Part shown: positions 33,955 through 45,185 of the stretch, in pieces
Position numbering within the stretch: position 1 is the stretch's first letter
How the letters are laid out: each line of letters starts with the position of its first letter
NCBI GenBank assembly: GCA_030844895.1
Contig: CM061233.1
Span: 66,021,656-66,085,655 of the forward strand
Direction: 5' to 3'
Source of the DNA: Ambrosia x helenae
Lineage: Eukaryota; Streptophyta; Magnoliopsida; Asterales; Asteraceae
DNA: 64,000 bases
Notes under the pieces: generated by a model
Databases searched by the model: none
What the model was told of the DNA's origin: nothing
What the model saw: the letters and a program-made list of their open reading frames with translations, nothing else
Program-made: the position numbers and the translations under genes

Positions 33955-36900
33955 TGTAACAACCCGGCACAGACCCCAAAATTTTTCGCGTATTAATATT
34001 ATTTTCGTGTATTAATAGTGAACCAAAACTAATAATAAGTAAGTCGGTTATGTGCGAAACTGAAAACCGAACCATTTAATTATGTTATATTATTATAATA
34101 TATGCTATGTAACCGAGTTAATACGCGATAACGAACCCAACCCGCACCCGATCGGGATCGGGTGAGTCACCAATGGAGAGGACACTTGTCCTCCCCTCTT
34201 GATGCCACCCTAACCCTTTAGTTTTATTAAAACCAACACAACTATGTCTGTGTGTTTTCACTCTTATCATCTCACACACACATACATATTTGAGAGAGAC
34301 TTGGAGAAAGGGAAAGAAGGAGGAGCCGGAGGGCTCCCACCGCCGCCTCCGGCGGTTCTCCGGCGACCAAACCCCACAACCAACAGCATCATCTCCACAG
34401 CCCCCTTCTGATTATTAGAGAGAGAAAGACGCAGAGAAAGAGAGAGTGAGCTAGAGAGAGAAAGGGAGACCGGAGGCCTCCGCCTCCGGCGGTGCTCCAT
34501 CAACCGAATCCCACAACCTCCTCACCTCTACAACCTTGAATCACCACCCGATTCTTGTTATCAGAAAGAGAAGGAAAGCAGATCAACAGAGAGATAGAGA
34601 GAGGAGATCGTTAGAGAGAGAGAGATCCGAGAGGAAGTGAGAGAGAAACAGGAGAGAGAGAGAGAGCTCGGAGGAGAGAGAAGGAAGAAGAGGAGGTCGT
34701 GGTGGTTCCAGCGGCGGCGGCGGCGACGGTGACCCTCTGCCTCCAAATCAAACAAGGTAAAAACCCTCAAACCCCAATCTACTCTCTTTATGGTGATCAA
34801 TGAAGTTAATGTTGAGGGTTTTGATCAGAGCCTTGATTGACAAGGAGGAGGACTACAAGAGTTATCGGTGGTGGTGGGGTTATCATGGTGTTGGCAAGTG
34901 GTGGTTCACAGTGGGTTCGAAGGTGGTTTCAGGTGGTGGTCACAGGAGGCGGTAACAGTGGCAAGATGATGATGATGGTTTAAGGTGCGAGTGATGGAGG
35001 TTAGGATGGTTGGTTGTTGGTTCAAGGGTTCGGGTTAAGTATTCGGGGCAAGGGACGAGTCATGGAGGCGAGTCAACAAACATGGTCAACTAAAGTCAAA
35101 GGGTCAAAGGGGTCAACCCAGTCAACATGGCAGTCAACTCGGGTCAGCTTGGTCAACACGAACAGTAGGTATAACCGACTCCTAAGACTCGACGAACTTC
35201 ATTACTTATAATTATTTATAGTGTATTTATATTGCGTGTGGGATCTTGACGAGCATCATAACAAACCAAACCTAAAGGCGAATATATATGTATACACACT
35301 AACAAGTATTAATAGGATTGGGTTAAACACATGACGACTCGGACATTTGGACCTTGGTTGGCGGACAATGGAACTTGGACACGAATTGGATAAGAAACGA
35401 TGTACAAGAAGTTATAATATATGAAATAGCTATAATAACAAATGATATAATATAAACATAAATGTTTGGGAACCTTATAAACATAATGATTATTACCCCG
35501 GACTTGTGGACATAGATTCGAACAAAGGACGCTTAGATAATATGCACAATAACCAAGACGTGGACTCGACTAGAAGTAAACATATGGCACAAGACTTGGA
35601 CTCGACATTTGGACATAGGTATACAACGGACACTAAACTATATACCTTTATAAAAAGCTTGACTAGTGCAACATGAACTATAATGGCGAGGTTAGACTTA
35701 TAACTCAAGGCGTCGAACATTTTAGATTGGAAATAAAAGAATAAAACATAGACGCCTACAACTTGAGTGAATCAACATAAGTAGGTTATATGCAAGGCTT
35801 GGACAAACGCTTGGGATACTAGTTTACGATTAATGGAACCTGACACAACTTGGATAAAAAGCGTTATACAAGGATTTGTAATATATATCAACTTGATAAT
35901 AGTAAATAGACGCTAGAACAATAGAAAGTTATAACATAAGAACAAACGGTTGGACATAGACTCGAACATGTGACGATTAGGCTACAGACTTGACGACTAG
36001 GATTCGGATATAGACGTTGGATTAATAAGATGGAATGAAACATAGAATTATGGACACGCGTACATGTATGTTAAACCTTGGACAACTAGAACCAAATGGT
36101 ATAAATAGAAATCATACGCTCGAGCTCGTCCCCACGCGCAACCATGACAACTGAAACCAAAGACTAATAATAATATGTGTGTCGACATAGGGCCCAACCA
36201 GAAGGATGTCGGTATTCGATACCGAGCACCGGTTTTTATATTATTGAGCTATGCAACCAGGTGAGTTTCGTGAACTCCCCTCTTTTTACTTTTAAACTGT
36301 TTTGGGGTGAATACATGCTTCCAGTTGTTTTGAATATTATGGTGTTAGTTTTACAGAGCGTGATTACCTGCTTGCTTGTTATGCATACTAAACCAGGCAC
36401 TCATTAACTCTAGAATAGAGCCGACTTAATATATGGGTAGTACTACTTGGGGAAACCCCCACGCACAGTGGTCCGGCCTAGACCCGGAAACCCCACTGAG
36501 ACCGACGGGTCGTTGCGGCATATATTTTGCCATTGGGGAACCTATGAGGCAGGACATAGGTTGAGAACTATGACAGTAACGGGCATAGACTTTGTTGTTA
36601 CATCTAGACATGGTTAGGCATGGGCTAGGTGCCAAGGGTTGAGTGGCCAGCTTGTAGAATTGTAACACCATAACCAGATAAACGTGTTTGAAACTGTTAA
36701 ATTTGTTTGAATAACGGAAAGTGTCTTGATAAACTATTTTGGGCGCCTATGTAACTAAACACACGAACTCACCAACATTATTGTTGACCCAAACCATTTT
36801 AAGCATGTGTTCAGGTACCGGCTTCGGAGATATGAAGAACGTATGATTGCAACTCGGAGTCACAACCAGTGGACGAACCAGAAGACGATCGAGTAACCAT

Positions 36901-37079
36901 AGATATTACCGCGCAAGTACGATCAGGGACTAGTTTTAGTTAAAGGAATTGTATTATGTAAATAAATTATATTAATAAAGTTAGTTATTTTTATACCGCT
37001 TTCGCTGTTGCTTGCATTTACGTGAATGTTGTACCAATCTGTTATTTCGTCCAGGCCCCCCTTGGGCCGGGTTGTGACA
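33955..37079 (+). repeat. Element C right LTR
   Basis: Aligned with 28855-32023 throughout, with small indels, loss of one ggcggtcctcc unit and loss of about 40 bp near 35468. It ends gttgtgaca, followed by the gattg duplication. Confidence 0.92.
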
Positions 37080-37084
37080 GATTG

Positions 37085-37514
37085 TTATCGAATTTATAAC
37101 ATAATCGAGTGAACCATGAGCGTATGGGATGGACCACAATATTCTAGTCACAAGGTTTGATTATGCACTCGATTTACCCGATAGTTTTGTTTTCACATAA
37201 GGACTAGACTTTCCATGACACTCGAATTGTACAAGTTTTTATTCAATTATCAAACCTATGTAATTCTCACCAACTTTTGTTGACCCAAAATATTTTCAAA
37301 CTTAACATGTTTCAGGTTATAGCTTGCTTGAAGATTAGAGTTAATGCTTGAAGATGTGTATTTAGTATTATTCATTTTGATGTACAAATTCTTGTAGAAC
37401 AATTGTATGTAATGTAATTAAATCAATTATTGAAATTTATTATTTACCATGAGCTACTGAACAATCATCAATACGTGACATCCCGATGTTTCCGCCATCG
37501 GTTGGGGTGTTACA
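37085..37514 (+). repeat. Element B left LTR, second part
   Basis: Resumes the LTR B sequence directly after insertion C and matches the end of the right LTR (40815-41244). It ends ggttggggtgttaca and is followed by the primer-binding site at 37518-37530. Confidence 0.9.
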
Positions 37515-39885
37515 GATTGGTATCAGAGCCTTGGTTATAGGGAATTAGGTTATTAGAAAATTAATCTAGTCTATAACCATAGGATTATAACCAATACTTG
37601 CTCCTTTTATTTGCAACTATACTTGTTTCTTTTCTCCATCTCCATCCTACTTCTTATCCCTACTTTAATCCCTACAAGAAGATTGCTCTCCATCACTGGA
37701 TCTACTCTTAGACTAATAGGACAAGATTCTCAAGTCTTAACTTGAATTGCCTTGAAGATCCCGTCGAAATTCTATATTTTAATAACGAACACGTGCAATC
37801 TGGAAGGGTGAACGCCTGTATTCTGAGTTTTCTGTCTAGGATTGGCATTGCGCATAAATCCCAATCAGACGAGGGACTCGGATGCCTACCTGGGAATTCT
37901 GGGATTAGTGTTCACTTATAGGCTAAAGCATGTCTTCACTATGTTATTAGAATCTAGAAGCTTTGATAAGTCAACGTTTTCGTTTATTCGTTTTAATTAA
38001 TGAATAAATGATTACACTCACTTTCCTTAAAACTAAGCTCTAAAATCTCAAAATTTTACAACTTAAATCAATCCCATTTCCTAATCATATATGGATTTCA
38101 CAATCACATTTCATCTTACCATCTTAGCCACATGTTTGATTATTTTCAACACCCTCCCCAAATCATATTATTTCATTTTTCAACATGTTACATATTTCTA
38201 AACTGTAACCTCATAACCTGGGTAGACCCTAGCCCAACACTAAAGATTTCTTAATATTGTCAAAATTTTCATCACCTATAAACCATGAAAAATACATATT
38301 TTTGTTATAAGATATCCTCAAACTTAATTTCTAAATCCAAATGTTTATTCATTAGCATAACAAAGGATTTTTGATATAATGTCACCTTGATCTATAAAAC
38401 CTAACATCGTGTTTAAAATCTTTGACTAAACTAAAATATTCTGATCTAAAGCCACTTAGTTTGTACTATTTAGCAACTTTTGTTTTATATAAGAAACCAG
38501 TTTTAAAAAAGAAAAATGATAAGATCTTTCCATCCTCATGAACAAAATTTAATCTCCATTGCCACCTAATTATTTTCAACTTGTTCGAACTTTTACAATT
38601 TTTGGTATTTATCACAATCATGTTTTCTCATACGCTAGATTCTAACCTTTGATCCAAACCCCACGATTTACACTGCTACATAATCTCCTTACTATAAAAT
38701 AAAACCTTTATTAACTATTTTCATGTTCACTATCTTTCATAACCTTGATGATGCCTTGAGTTCTTCATCATCCTCTCAAGAACTAAATTCATATTCTTCA
38801 CCTTCTGGAACATGAACTTGATCTCTATGATAATCAGACTATTGAAAACTTGATTGTTCGTTGCATCAAACTTGATTCTTAGTTATACATGAGGATTTGA
38901 TTATCTACTTGAACATTTGATTATTCATGATACTTGAAAGCATGGAATATAAACTATTTGCTATAAACACACCTAGAGTCATTAATCTTGTCTAGGACAA
39001 CTCTATTACAACTCGCATGCTATACTTGATGCATTTACAAACTTACTTACATGTATATATTACGAACTTGCAACTTATGTGTTAAATAAAAAACAATTGT
39101 TACACTTAATCAAACAACTGGTAGAGGATGAAGTACTTGCTCAACAGTTAGTAGAGTACCTAACAACCTACTCAACGATTGGTAGAGGTCATCATGCCTG
39201 CTCAACAGTCGGTAGAGGTTCTAATAACCTGCTCAACGACTGGTAGAGGCTATCGCACCTGCTCAACAATCGGTAGAGGTTCCTACTCACTGACTGGTAG
39301 AGGTCTTTTCCTGCTCAACAGTTGGACTCATTTTTGGATACATCATACATGTAATTTGACACAAAGATTTATTAGACTCATTGATACAAAGATTTAATCA
39401 CAAGGTTATTTTGCATTACTTACATATGTGTTTAGAGTCATAGAAGGACGCAAAACCCTAATGTAAGGTAAATTGGTGATTGCGGTCCGGAACGTAATCA
39501 TGAATTTACAGGTACGTTAAGGTAGTGTGGAATTCTATCAAGGTTTTCGGTAGATAATCAATTATAAACTCTAGTTACCTGGTAGTTCATTTAGTCTTTC
39601 TATAGTCAATCAACTCATGCATTTCTTCCCTAACACTTACGTTTAGTGTTTTGCTAGATTCTTATTCTCCTTGCTATTTCAGACGAACCTAATCCAACCC
39701 TTAAAACTCACACATATCAAACCTTTTATCCAAATTATTCGAAACAGATTATTCTATTACCTATAAATTCATGTTGTGCCTTAACCCAAATTTTCCAAAC
39801 CCAGTTGACTTAATTTCTACCTAATCATCCTCAACCCTGTGTTTTTAATAAACTTCGAGACGAAGTTCCTAAAAGTAGGGGAGAC
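37515..39885 (+). other. Element B internal region (non-coding)
   Basis: Primer-binding site tggtatcagagcc at 37518-37530 and polypurine tract aaaagtaggggagac at 39871-39885, preceded by the hairpin aacttcgagacgaagtt. Between them are AT-rich sequence, a minisatellite (39115-39325) and a block near 39461-39552 shared with element C. No ORF with a known domain. Confidence 0.82.
39115..39325 (+). repeat. Minisatellite of about 31-33 bp, seven imperfect copies
   Basis: The phrase ggtagagg recurs roughly every 30 bp, each time preceded by a variant of gctcaacagtc. Copies alternate between actgg and tcgg just before tagagg. It lies inside the non-coding interior of element B. Confidence 0.85.
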
Positions 39886-41244
39886 TGTAACATCACACAA
39901 TTTTTTTTATATATATATATAGAACTCCCTCGTTTATTCATCCGATTCATGTTTACATTATCTTTCCCATCCATTTTATTATTTTTTTTGTTTAAATAGT
40001 GACTTATAATCAATATTAAATTGGATTTTATTAAAAATTCTGATTTAAAAACGTTAAAAAAATGTTTGCCTGAGCCAGGATTCGAACCCGAGTCCCTGGC
40101 GGGCTAAACCTTAACCACACCACACAAACCACTACACCATTTGGTGTTTTGTGATGTTAATTAAAACTAATAAACTTAAACCCTTTCAAGGTCCCTTAGT
40201 CAAACCTGAAAAGTCAAACGTAGTCTCCTAGTCAAGTCAAGTCAAAGTGTTAGTAAATACGGTCTCCTAGTCAAGTCAAAGTGTTAGTAAATATGGTCTT
40301 CTAGTCAAGTCAAAGTTGTTCCTAAATTCTAGCCTAGTCAAAGTAGTCCTTAATTACAACTCCAATTTCTACACTATAAATACAATAGCCTACCATTCAA
40401 CTCTTTATAACATTCAATAAAAAAAAACATTATTATCCCATCTCCCACATACTAAAGTTTTCATCCATCATTATCTCCTCTAGCTAGTTCCGAGTTTTCC
40501 AAGGCATTATTACTAAGTGTTTGCACGCTCAATAAAACGCACGAACTCATTATGCACCTAAGGTGAGTTTTACATAGCCCCTTTTTTATTTTATTTTTTG
40601 GGGTGAAACATGTTACAACATTTAATTTACAATTCAATCATAAGTGTCTATGTGTTATTCTATGTTGCATTATGTCTTAAACATTACTAGGGTAAGCACA
40701 TTATTCTAGCATAATCATTAACATTGATCAGCCGACGGTATACAATGATAGATCTATTGGACTGACAATCCCACCGGATACGTGTACCTCCTACATAGGT
40801 AGCGTGGGTGATTGTTATCGAATTTATAACATAATCGAGTGAACCATGAGCGTATGGGATGGACCACAATATTCTAGTCACAAGGTTTGATTATGCACTC
40901 GATTTACCCGATTGTTTTGTTTTCACATATGGACTAGACTTGCCATGACACTCGAATTGTACAAGTTTTTATTCAATTATCAAACCTATGTAATTCTTAC
41001 CAACTTTTGTTGACCCAAAATATTTTCAAACTTAACATGTTTCAGGTTATAGCTTGCTTGAAGATTAGAGTTAATGCTTGAAGATGTGTATTTAGTATTA
41101 TTCATTTTGATGTACAAATTCTTGTAGAACAATTGTATGTAATGTAATTAAATCAATTATTGAAATTTATTATTTACCATGAGCTACTGAACAATCATCA
41201 ATACGTGACATCCCGATGTTTCCGCCATCGGTTGGGGTGTTACA
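39886..41244 (+). repeat. Element B right LTR
   Basis: 1359 bp, intact, starting tgtaacatcacac and ending ggggtgttaca. It shows the uninterrupted sequence across the site where C entered the left LTR (gggtgattgttatcg near 40806). It also carries the antisense B box (40078-40089). Confidence 0.92.
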
Positions 41245-41913
41245 AAACATACCTGGCAAAACTGCACCAGTGCTACTTACAAAGCTGCAATCTTGGATTC
41301 AGAATCTAAGAAATGGCAAGAAGCTATGAATGCAGAGATGCAATCCATGTATGATAACCAAGTATGGGATTTGGTTGATCTTCCTGCCGAATGTCGGACT
41401 GTAGGAAACAAATGGATCTTCAAGAAGAAGACTGACATGGATGGGAATGTGCAAACCTACAAAGCAAGGCTTGTAGCGAAAGGTTTTACTCAGACTCAAG
41501 GAATTAATTATGAGGAAACTTTCTCGCCAGTAGCCATGCTTAAGTTTATTAGAATTCTACTTGCCATTGCTGCATATTATGACTATGAGATATGGCAAAT
41601 GGATGTCAAAACCGCGTTCCTTAATGGAAACTTACTGGAAGATGTCTATATGGTTCAACCTGAAGGTTTTGTCGATCCAAAGAATCCTAATAAGGTGTGC
41701 AAGCTAAATAAATCCATCTATGGATTAAAGCAAGCATCTCGCAGCTGGAATCTCCGTTTTGATTAGAAAATCAAAGAGTTTGGTTTTATCAAGAATGAAG
41801 ATGAACCGTGTGTTTACAAGAAATCTAGTGGGAGCTATATCACTTTTCTTATACTGTATGTAGATGACATACTAATCATTGGAAACAATATCCGTATGCT
41901 TAAAGATGTTAAG
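41245..41913 (+). pseudogene. Copia A gag remnant joined to reverse transcriptase
   Basis: The first 30 bases continue the gag reading interrupted by B. At about 41275 the sequence jumps to the start of the copia reverse transcriptase domain, so zinc knuckle, protease and integrase were deleted before B inserted. The reverse transcriptase is clear: KWQEAMNAEMQSM, then KARLVAKGFTQ, then the catalytic YVDD at 41857-41868. TAG at 41764 interrupts it. Insertion D cuts the domain after 41913, where ttaag is duplicated. Confidence 0.88.
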
Positions 41914-44194
41914 TGTAACACCCCAACCGATGGCGGAAACATCGAGGTGTCACGTATGAATGATTGTTCAGTAGCTCATGGTAATACATATGTTTACATA
42001 ATCCTTTATTACAATATTGAATTACATTAAATGTCTTGAATGAAATCTAGTACATCCAATAATCAAACAAAGCTTAAGACTTCAAATATCTTCTCATGCT
42101 AGCTCTAGACTTCAAGCATCAGTAATTCCTGTTGAGTTTGGAAAAATGGGGGGGGTCAACTAGAAGTTGGTGAGAATACATAAGCCATGTCAAGCAATTA
42201 AGTTTAAGAATAAAAGTTTAGCAATTCATATGTCTATCGTAAGTTTAAGTCTACATGAATTAACATGAAGTGTTGTATGCACATAATCAAACCTCCGACT
42301 AGTTTAGGTCCATCCCGTCATCCACGGTTCACCTTAATATCATGTTGGAACAATAACAATCACCCGCGCTCCTCATAAAATATGGTCAACGAATCTAGGT
42401 GGGATTGTCAATCCAATAGATCTATTATTGAGTATCGCCGGCTTGGCCATAGCTAATGATTATGTATGTTGAAGCGTAAGTCTAACTGTTGTTGTTGTCT
42501 AAATCATGAGGCATTAAAGTTTACAATTAGACATGTATGTAGAATTGCTTAAGTATAATGTTGCAAGTATAAAGAATTGCATAAACATGGTTACGTAAAC
42601 TCACCTTCGATAAGTTGCATATACTTCTAAGCGTCGTGAATGTATGTGAGGCGAATCCCGAAGGCTCATCCTAAAGTTTCAAGTACTCAAAATAAGCGTC
42701 TAAACTTAAAAGAGTCTAGGTTATCGAGAATTGGGCACTTAGGGTTTCATAGACTAAATTTGGGGATTTTAGGGTTTTTGGGTTAAACTCTAATTGGTTT
42801 TAATAAATACGAATTATGAGTGGAAATTAATAATAACCCAAATAAATAAAAAATTTCCAAGTAAACTTTATTCTGAGATAAAAACATTTCAAAATTTTTA
42901 TAAACTCAAAAATTTAATATTCTAGTATTTTAAATTGATCTATTATTATTAATAATGAAATAATTAGAAAATAAATATAAATAAAGTGTAAAAATGTTAT
43001 TTTTAATTTTGTACAGTAGTTTATATGTATTATAAGTGGGAAATAATTTAATAAATTATTTTCCATATTATTTTTCATTCTAAAGTGAATTTAATTGAAT
43101 TAAATCAATTAAATATAATTAAATTGTAAAACTAGATAAAGTAATATTTTTACAGAAATTTAAACCACCAAAATGTTTTATATGATTATAAATATCACTA
43201 TAAAAATTTTGGTGTTAAAATGATTAAAAATGAATTTTCTATGAATTAATTATGATTTTAACAAAATAAATACATTAAAAATAATAAATAAATATTTTTC
43301 AGAAAAATAAAATTATAAACATAAACTTTAGAGTTTTGTGAAGCTATGATAAATTTTATAAAAATTTTGGACTACGTTTGCTATTTTTAATAATTAATCA
43401 TATTTATATAAATTATATATAAAGAAATTGAAAAAAAAAAAAAAGAAAAGCTGAAACAAATCATCAAGAAAAACGGCCCCCAGCTGGGCTCGAACACCTG
43501 ACCATGAATGTGCAAGGCCACGCCCAGACCAACTAGTCTGGGTGTGTGTTTGTTAATTTGTTTTGATCATTTATTTTCTTATGCAGAAACCTGCAGACAA
43601 CAAATCCCCAATTTAAATCCTTATAAACCCTAGTCTCCTAATCCTATCAATTGAACTTGAATTCGACACTGATCCTGAACGGGACTATAGGGCTTTTAAT
43701 CCACATAGAAAATGGACCATAAAGTATGTAAGAATTTATTCGTACCTTATCTGAATCGGGTGAATTTAATCGAGACAAAAACGAGGCAACGACGTTCAAT
43801 TGTGCATCAAAGAGGAAACGAAAGCGAATTTTTGCACAGGGGTTCCCTTAATCGGCCCTTTAGGTTGTTGGAGAAGATTCAATTTATAGAATTGAGGTTA
43901 TAAAGGCAGGGTTAGAAAGTTTGACCTTGATTGGTCAAACATGCGATAATTATGAATGAATTCAAGCCTTTTACGCGAATTAAGAGCTGGATAAAGATGG
44001 ATTGATTGTGTCGGTTGTGTCTGAGTGATTTAAGGTGATTATGGTTTCCAAAATTGGCTTGATTACGCGTTGATGGTGTTGGTGTTGACTTGAATGAAAA
44101 TCGGGTTCCTTATAGATATAATTCTTTTCAGTTTAGAATCAAAAAGCTTATCTTGGCTTAGTGGTGTGTGTGTGTTGTGTGACAAGGTCAAACC

Positions 44195-44216
44195 GGTTCG
44201 AACCCGGGTTCGAGCC
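44195..44216 (+). other. tRNA-like B-box pair inside solo LTR D
   Basis: ggttcgaacc at 44195-44204 is followed by gggttcgagcc at 44206-44216. Both match the pol III B-box pattern. They lie about 210 bp from the start of D and antisense to it, the same placement as in LTR B. No complete tRNA cloverleaf is evident. Confidence 0.5.
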
Positions 44217-44345
44217 TTGTTTCAAACATTATTTTTTTTTAATTTTTATTTATAAAAGGGTAAAAGGGGTTTTGGGCCGAAGTAATACAAGTGTTATGCA
44301 ATTGTTTTGTTGGGTTTAAACCAAAAATAATAAAGCTAACTTCAA

Positions 44346-44348
<3 letters not shown>

Positions 44349-44384
<36 letters not shown>
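44349..44384. repeat. (TA)n microsatellite
   Basis: About 18 TA units near the start of the solo LTR D. Confidence 0.95.
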
Positions 44385-44388
<4 letters not shown>

Positions 44389-44423
44389 ATACAAAAATTT
44401 GGGGAAAAATTTGCGATGTTACA

Positions 44424-44658
44424 TTAAGACCTGGTTGGGTAAATGTTTCGCAATGAAAGATCTTGGTGAAGCCGCTTATATTCTAGGAATAAAGATTTAT
44501 AGAGATAGATCAAAGCGGTTATTGGGTTTAAGTCAAAGTACATATATTGATAAGGTCTTACGACGCTTTTCAATGCAAGACTCAAAGAGGGGGCTCTTGC
44601 CCATGGCACATGGAACTACTCTTAATAACAAGCAGTGTGCAAACACTGAAGAGGAAAA
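44424..44658 (+). pseudogene. Copia A reverse transcriptase, middle segment
   Basis: Continues the domain after insertion D (phrases FAMKDLGEAAYILGIKIYRD and LSQSTYIDKVLRRF). It is cut by insertion E; the duplicated bases gaaaa are at 44654-44658 and 59851-59855. Confidence 0.88.
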
Positions 44659-45172
44659 TGTAAGCGAAAGATTTTGACTAAAACAGGATTATTTGATCAT
44701 ACAAGTTACAAAACCAGGTGCGGAAATCCTAGCTTTGAACAAACTGATAGAAACTCAAATCAAAACAAAATCAATATCATTTTCAAAGCTTTTCATAGAT
44801 TAACTTGTTCATAAACTTGATTACAATGACACTTTGGTTAATCTAGATCACTTACAGACACTCTCAAACAAACCTGGAACCTGACCTCAAAACACACACA
44901 ACTAATAACTCTCTTTCCATTACATAAACACAAAATCTATTTATAGACACTGCACATTCGCCCCTTTACTGTGGTCGAATGTGGACTTCTTCCACATTCG
45001 CCCAGTAGAAGGTACGAACGTGTAACTTGATCAGATTCCAATCTACATTCGTCCACTTGCTTTCTACCTTCGCCCATATATGTCTACCTTCGACCAGTCA
45101 GTTTCCACCTTCAATCCATCAGCACTCTAACATATGTTAATATCCAATCACTAGTCGCAAAACGCATCTACA
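44659..45172 (-). repeat. Element E 3' LTR
   Basis: 514 bp. On the minus strand it begins tgtagatgcg and ends gcttaca. It contains seven copies of the TTCGnCC-type word (44957-45095) next to a minus-strand tataaata box near 44936-44943. Confidence 0.93.
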
Positions 45173-45185
45173 AACTCCCCCTCGA
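45173..45185 (-). promoter_or_regulatory. Element E polypurine tract
   Basis: On the minus strand the sequence tcgagggggagtt directly follows the TAG of the extra ORF and directly precedes the 3' LTR. This is the position of the plus-strand primer in reverse transcription. Confidence 0.85.

Larger units (their letters stand above)
28855..37079 (+). mobile_element. Non-coding LTR retrotransposon C, inserted in the left LTR of B
   Basis: Flanked by gattg (28850-28854 and 37080-37084). The LTRs are 28855-32023 (3169 bp) and 33955-37079 (3125 bp). They start TGTAACAACCCGGC and end GCCGGGTTGTGACA, an unusually long terminal inversion. They are highly similar; the right LTR lacks about 40 bp around 35468. 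The internal region is only 1931 bp and non-coding, with a primer-binding site at its start and a G-rich polypurine tract at its end. This is a LARD-type non-autonomous element. Confidence 0.92.
27928..41244 (+). mobile_element. Non-coding LTR retrotransposon B, inserted in copia A
   Basis: Flanked by aaaca (27923-27927 and 41245-41249). The left LTR is split by insertion C (27928-28854 plus 37085-37514, 1357 bp) and the right LTR is 39886-41244 (1359 bp). Both start TGTAACATCACAC and end GGGGTGTTACA. The internal region 37515-39885 (2371 bp) has a primer-binding site and polypurine tract but no gag or pol, so the element depends on proteins from another element (LARD-like organisation). Confidence 0.9.
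41914..44423 (-). mobile_element. Solo LTR D, related to element B, minus strand
   Basis: Flanked by ttaag (41909-41913 and 44424-44428). It starts tgtaacaccccaaccgatgg, the reverse complement of the LTR end of element B, and ends gatgttaca. Blocks shared with B in inverted order include the atcggtt-to-acgtgac end region and the caatcccac region. At 2510 bp it is longer than LTR B (1.36 kb), so it is a different family of the same group. No internal region or second LTR is present, as expected after LTR-LTR recombination. Confidence 0.85.
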
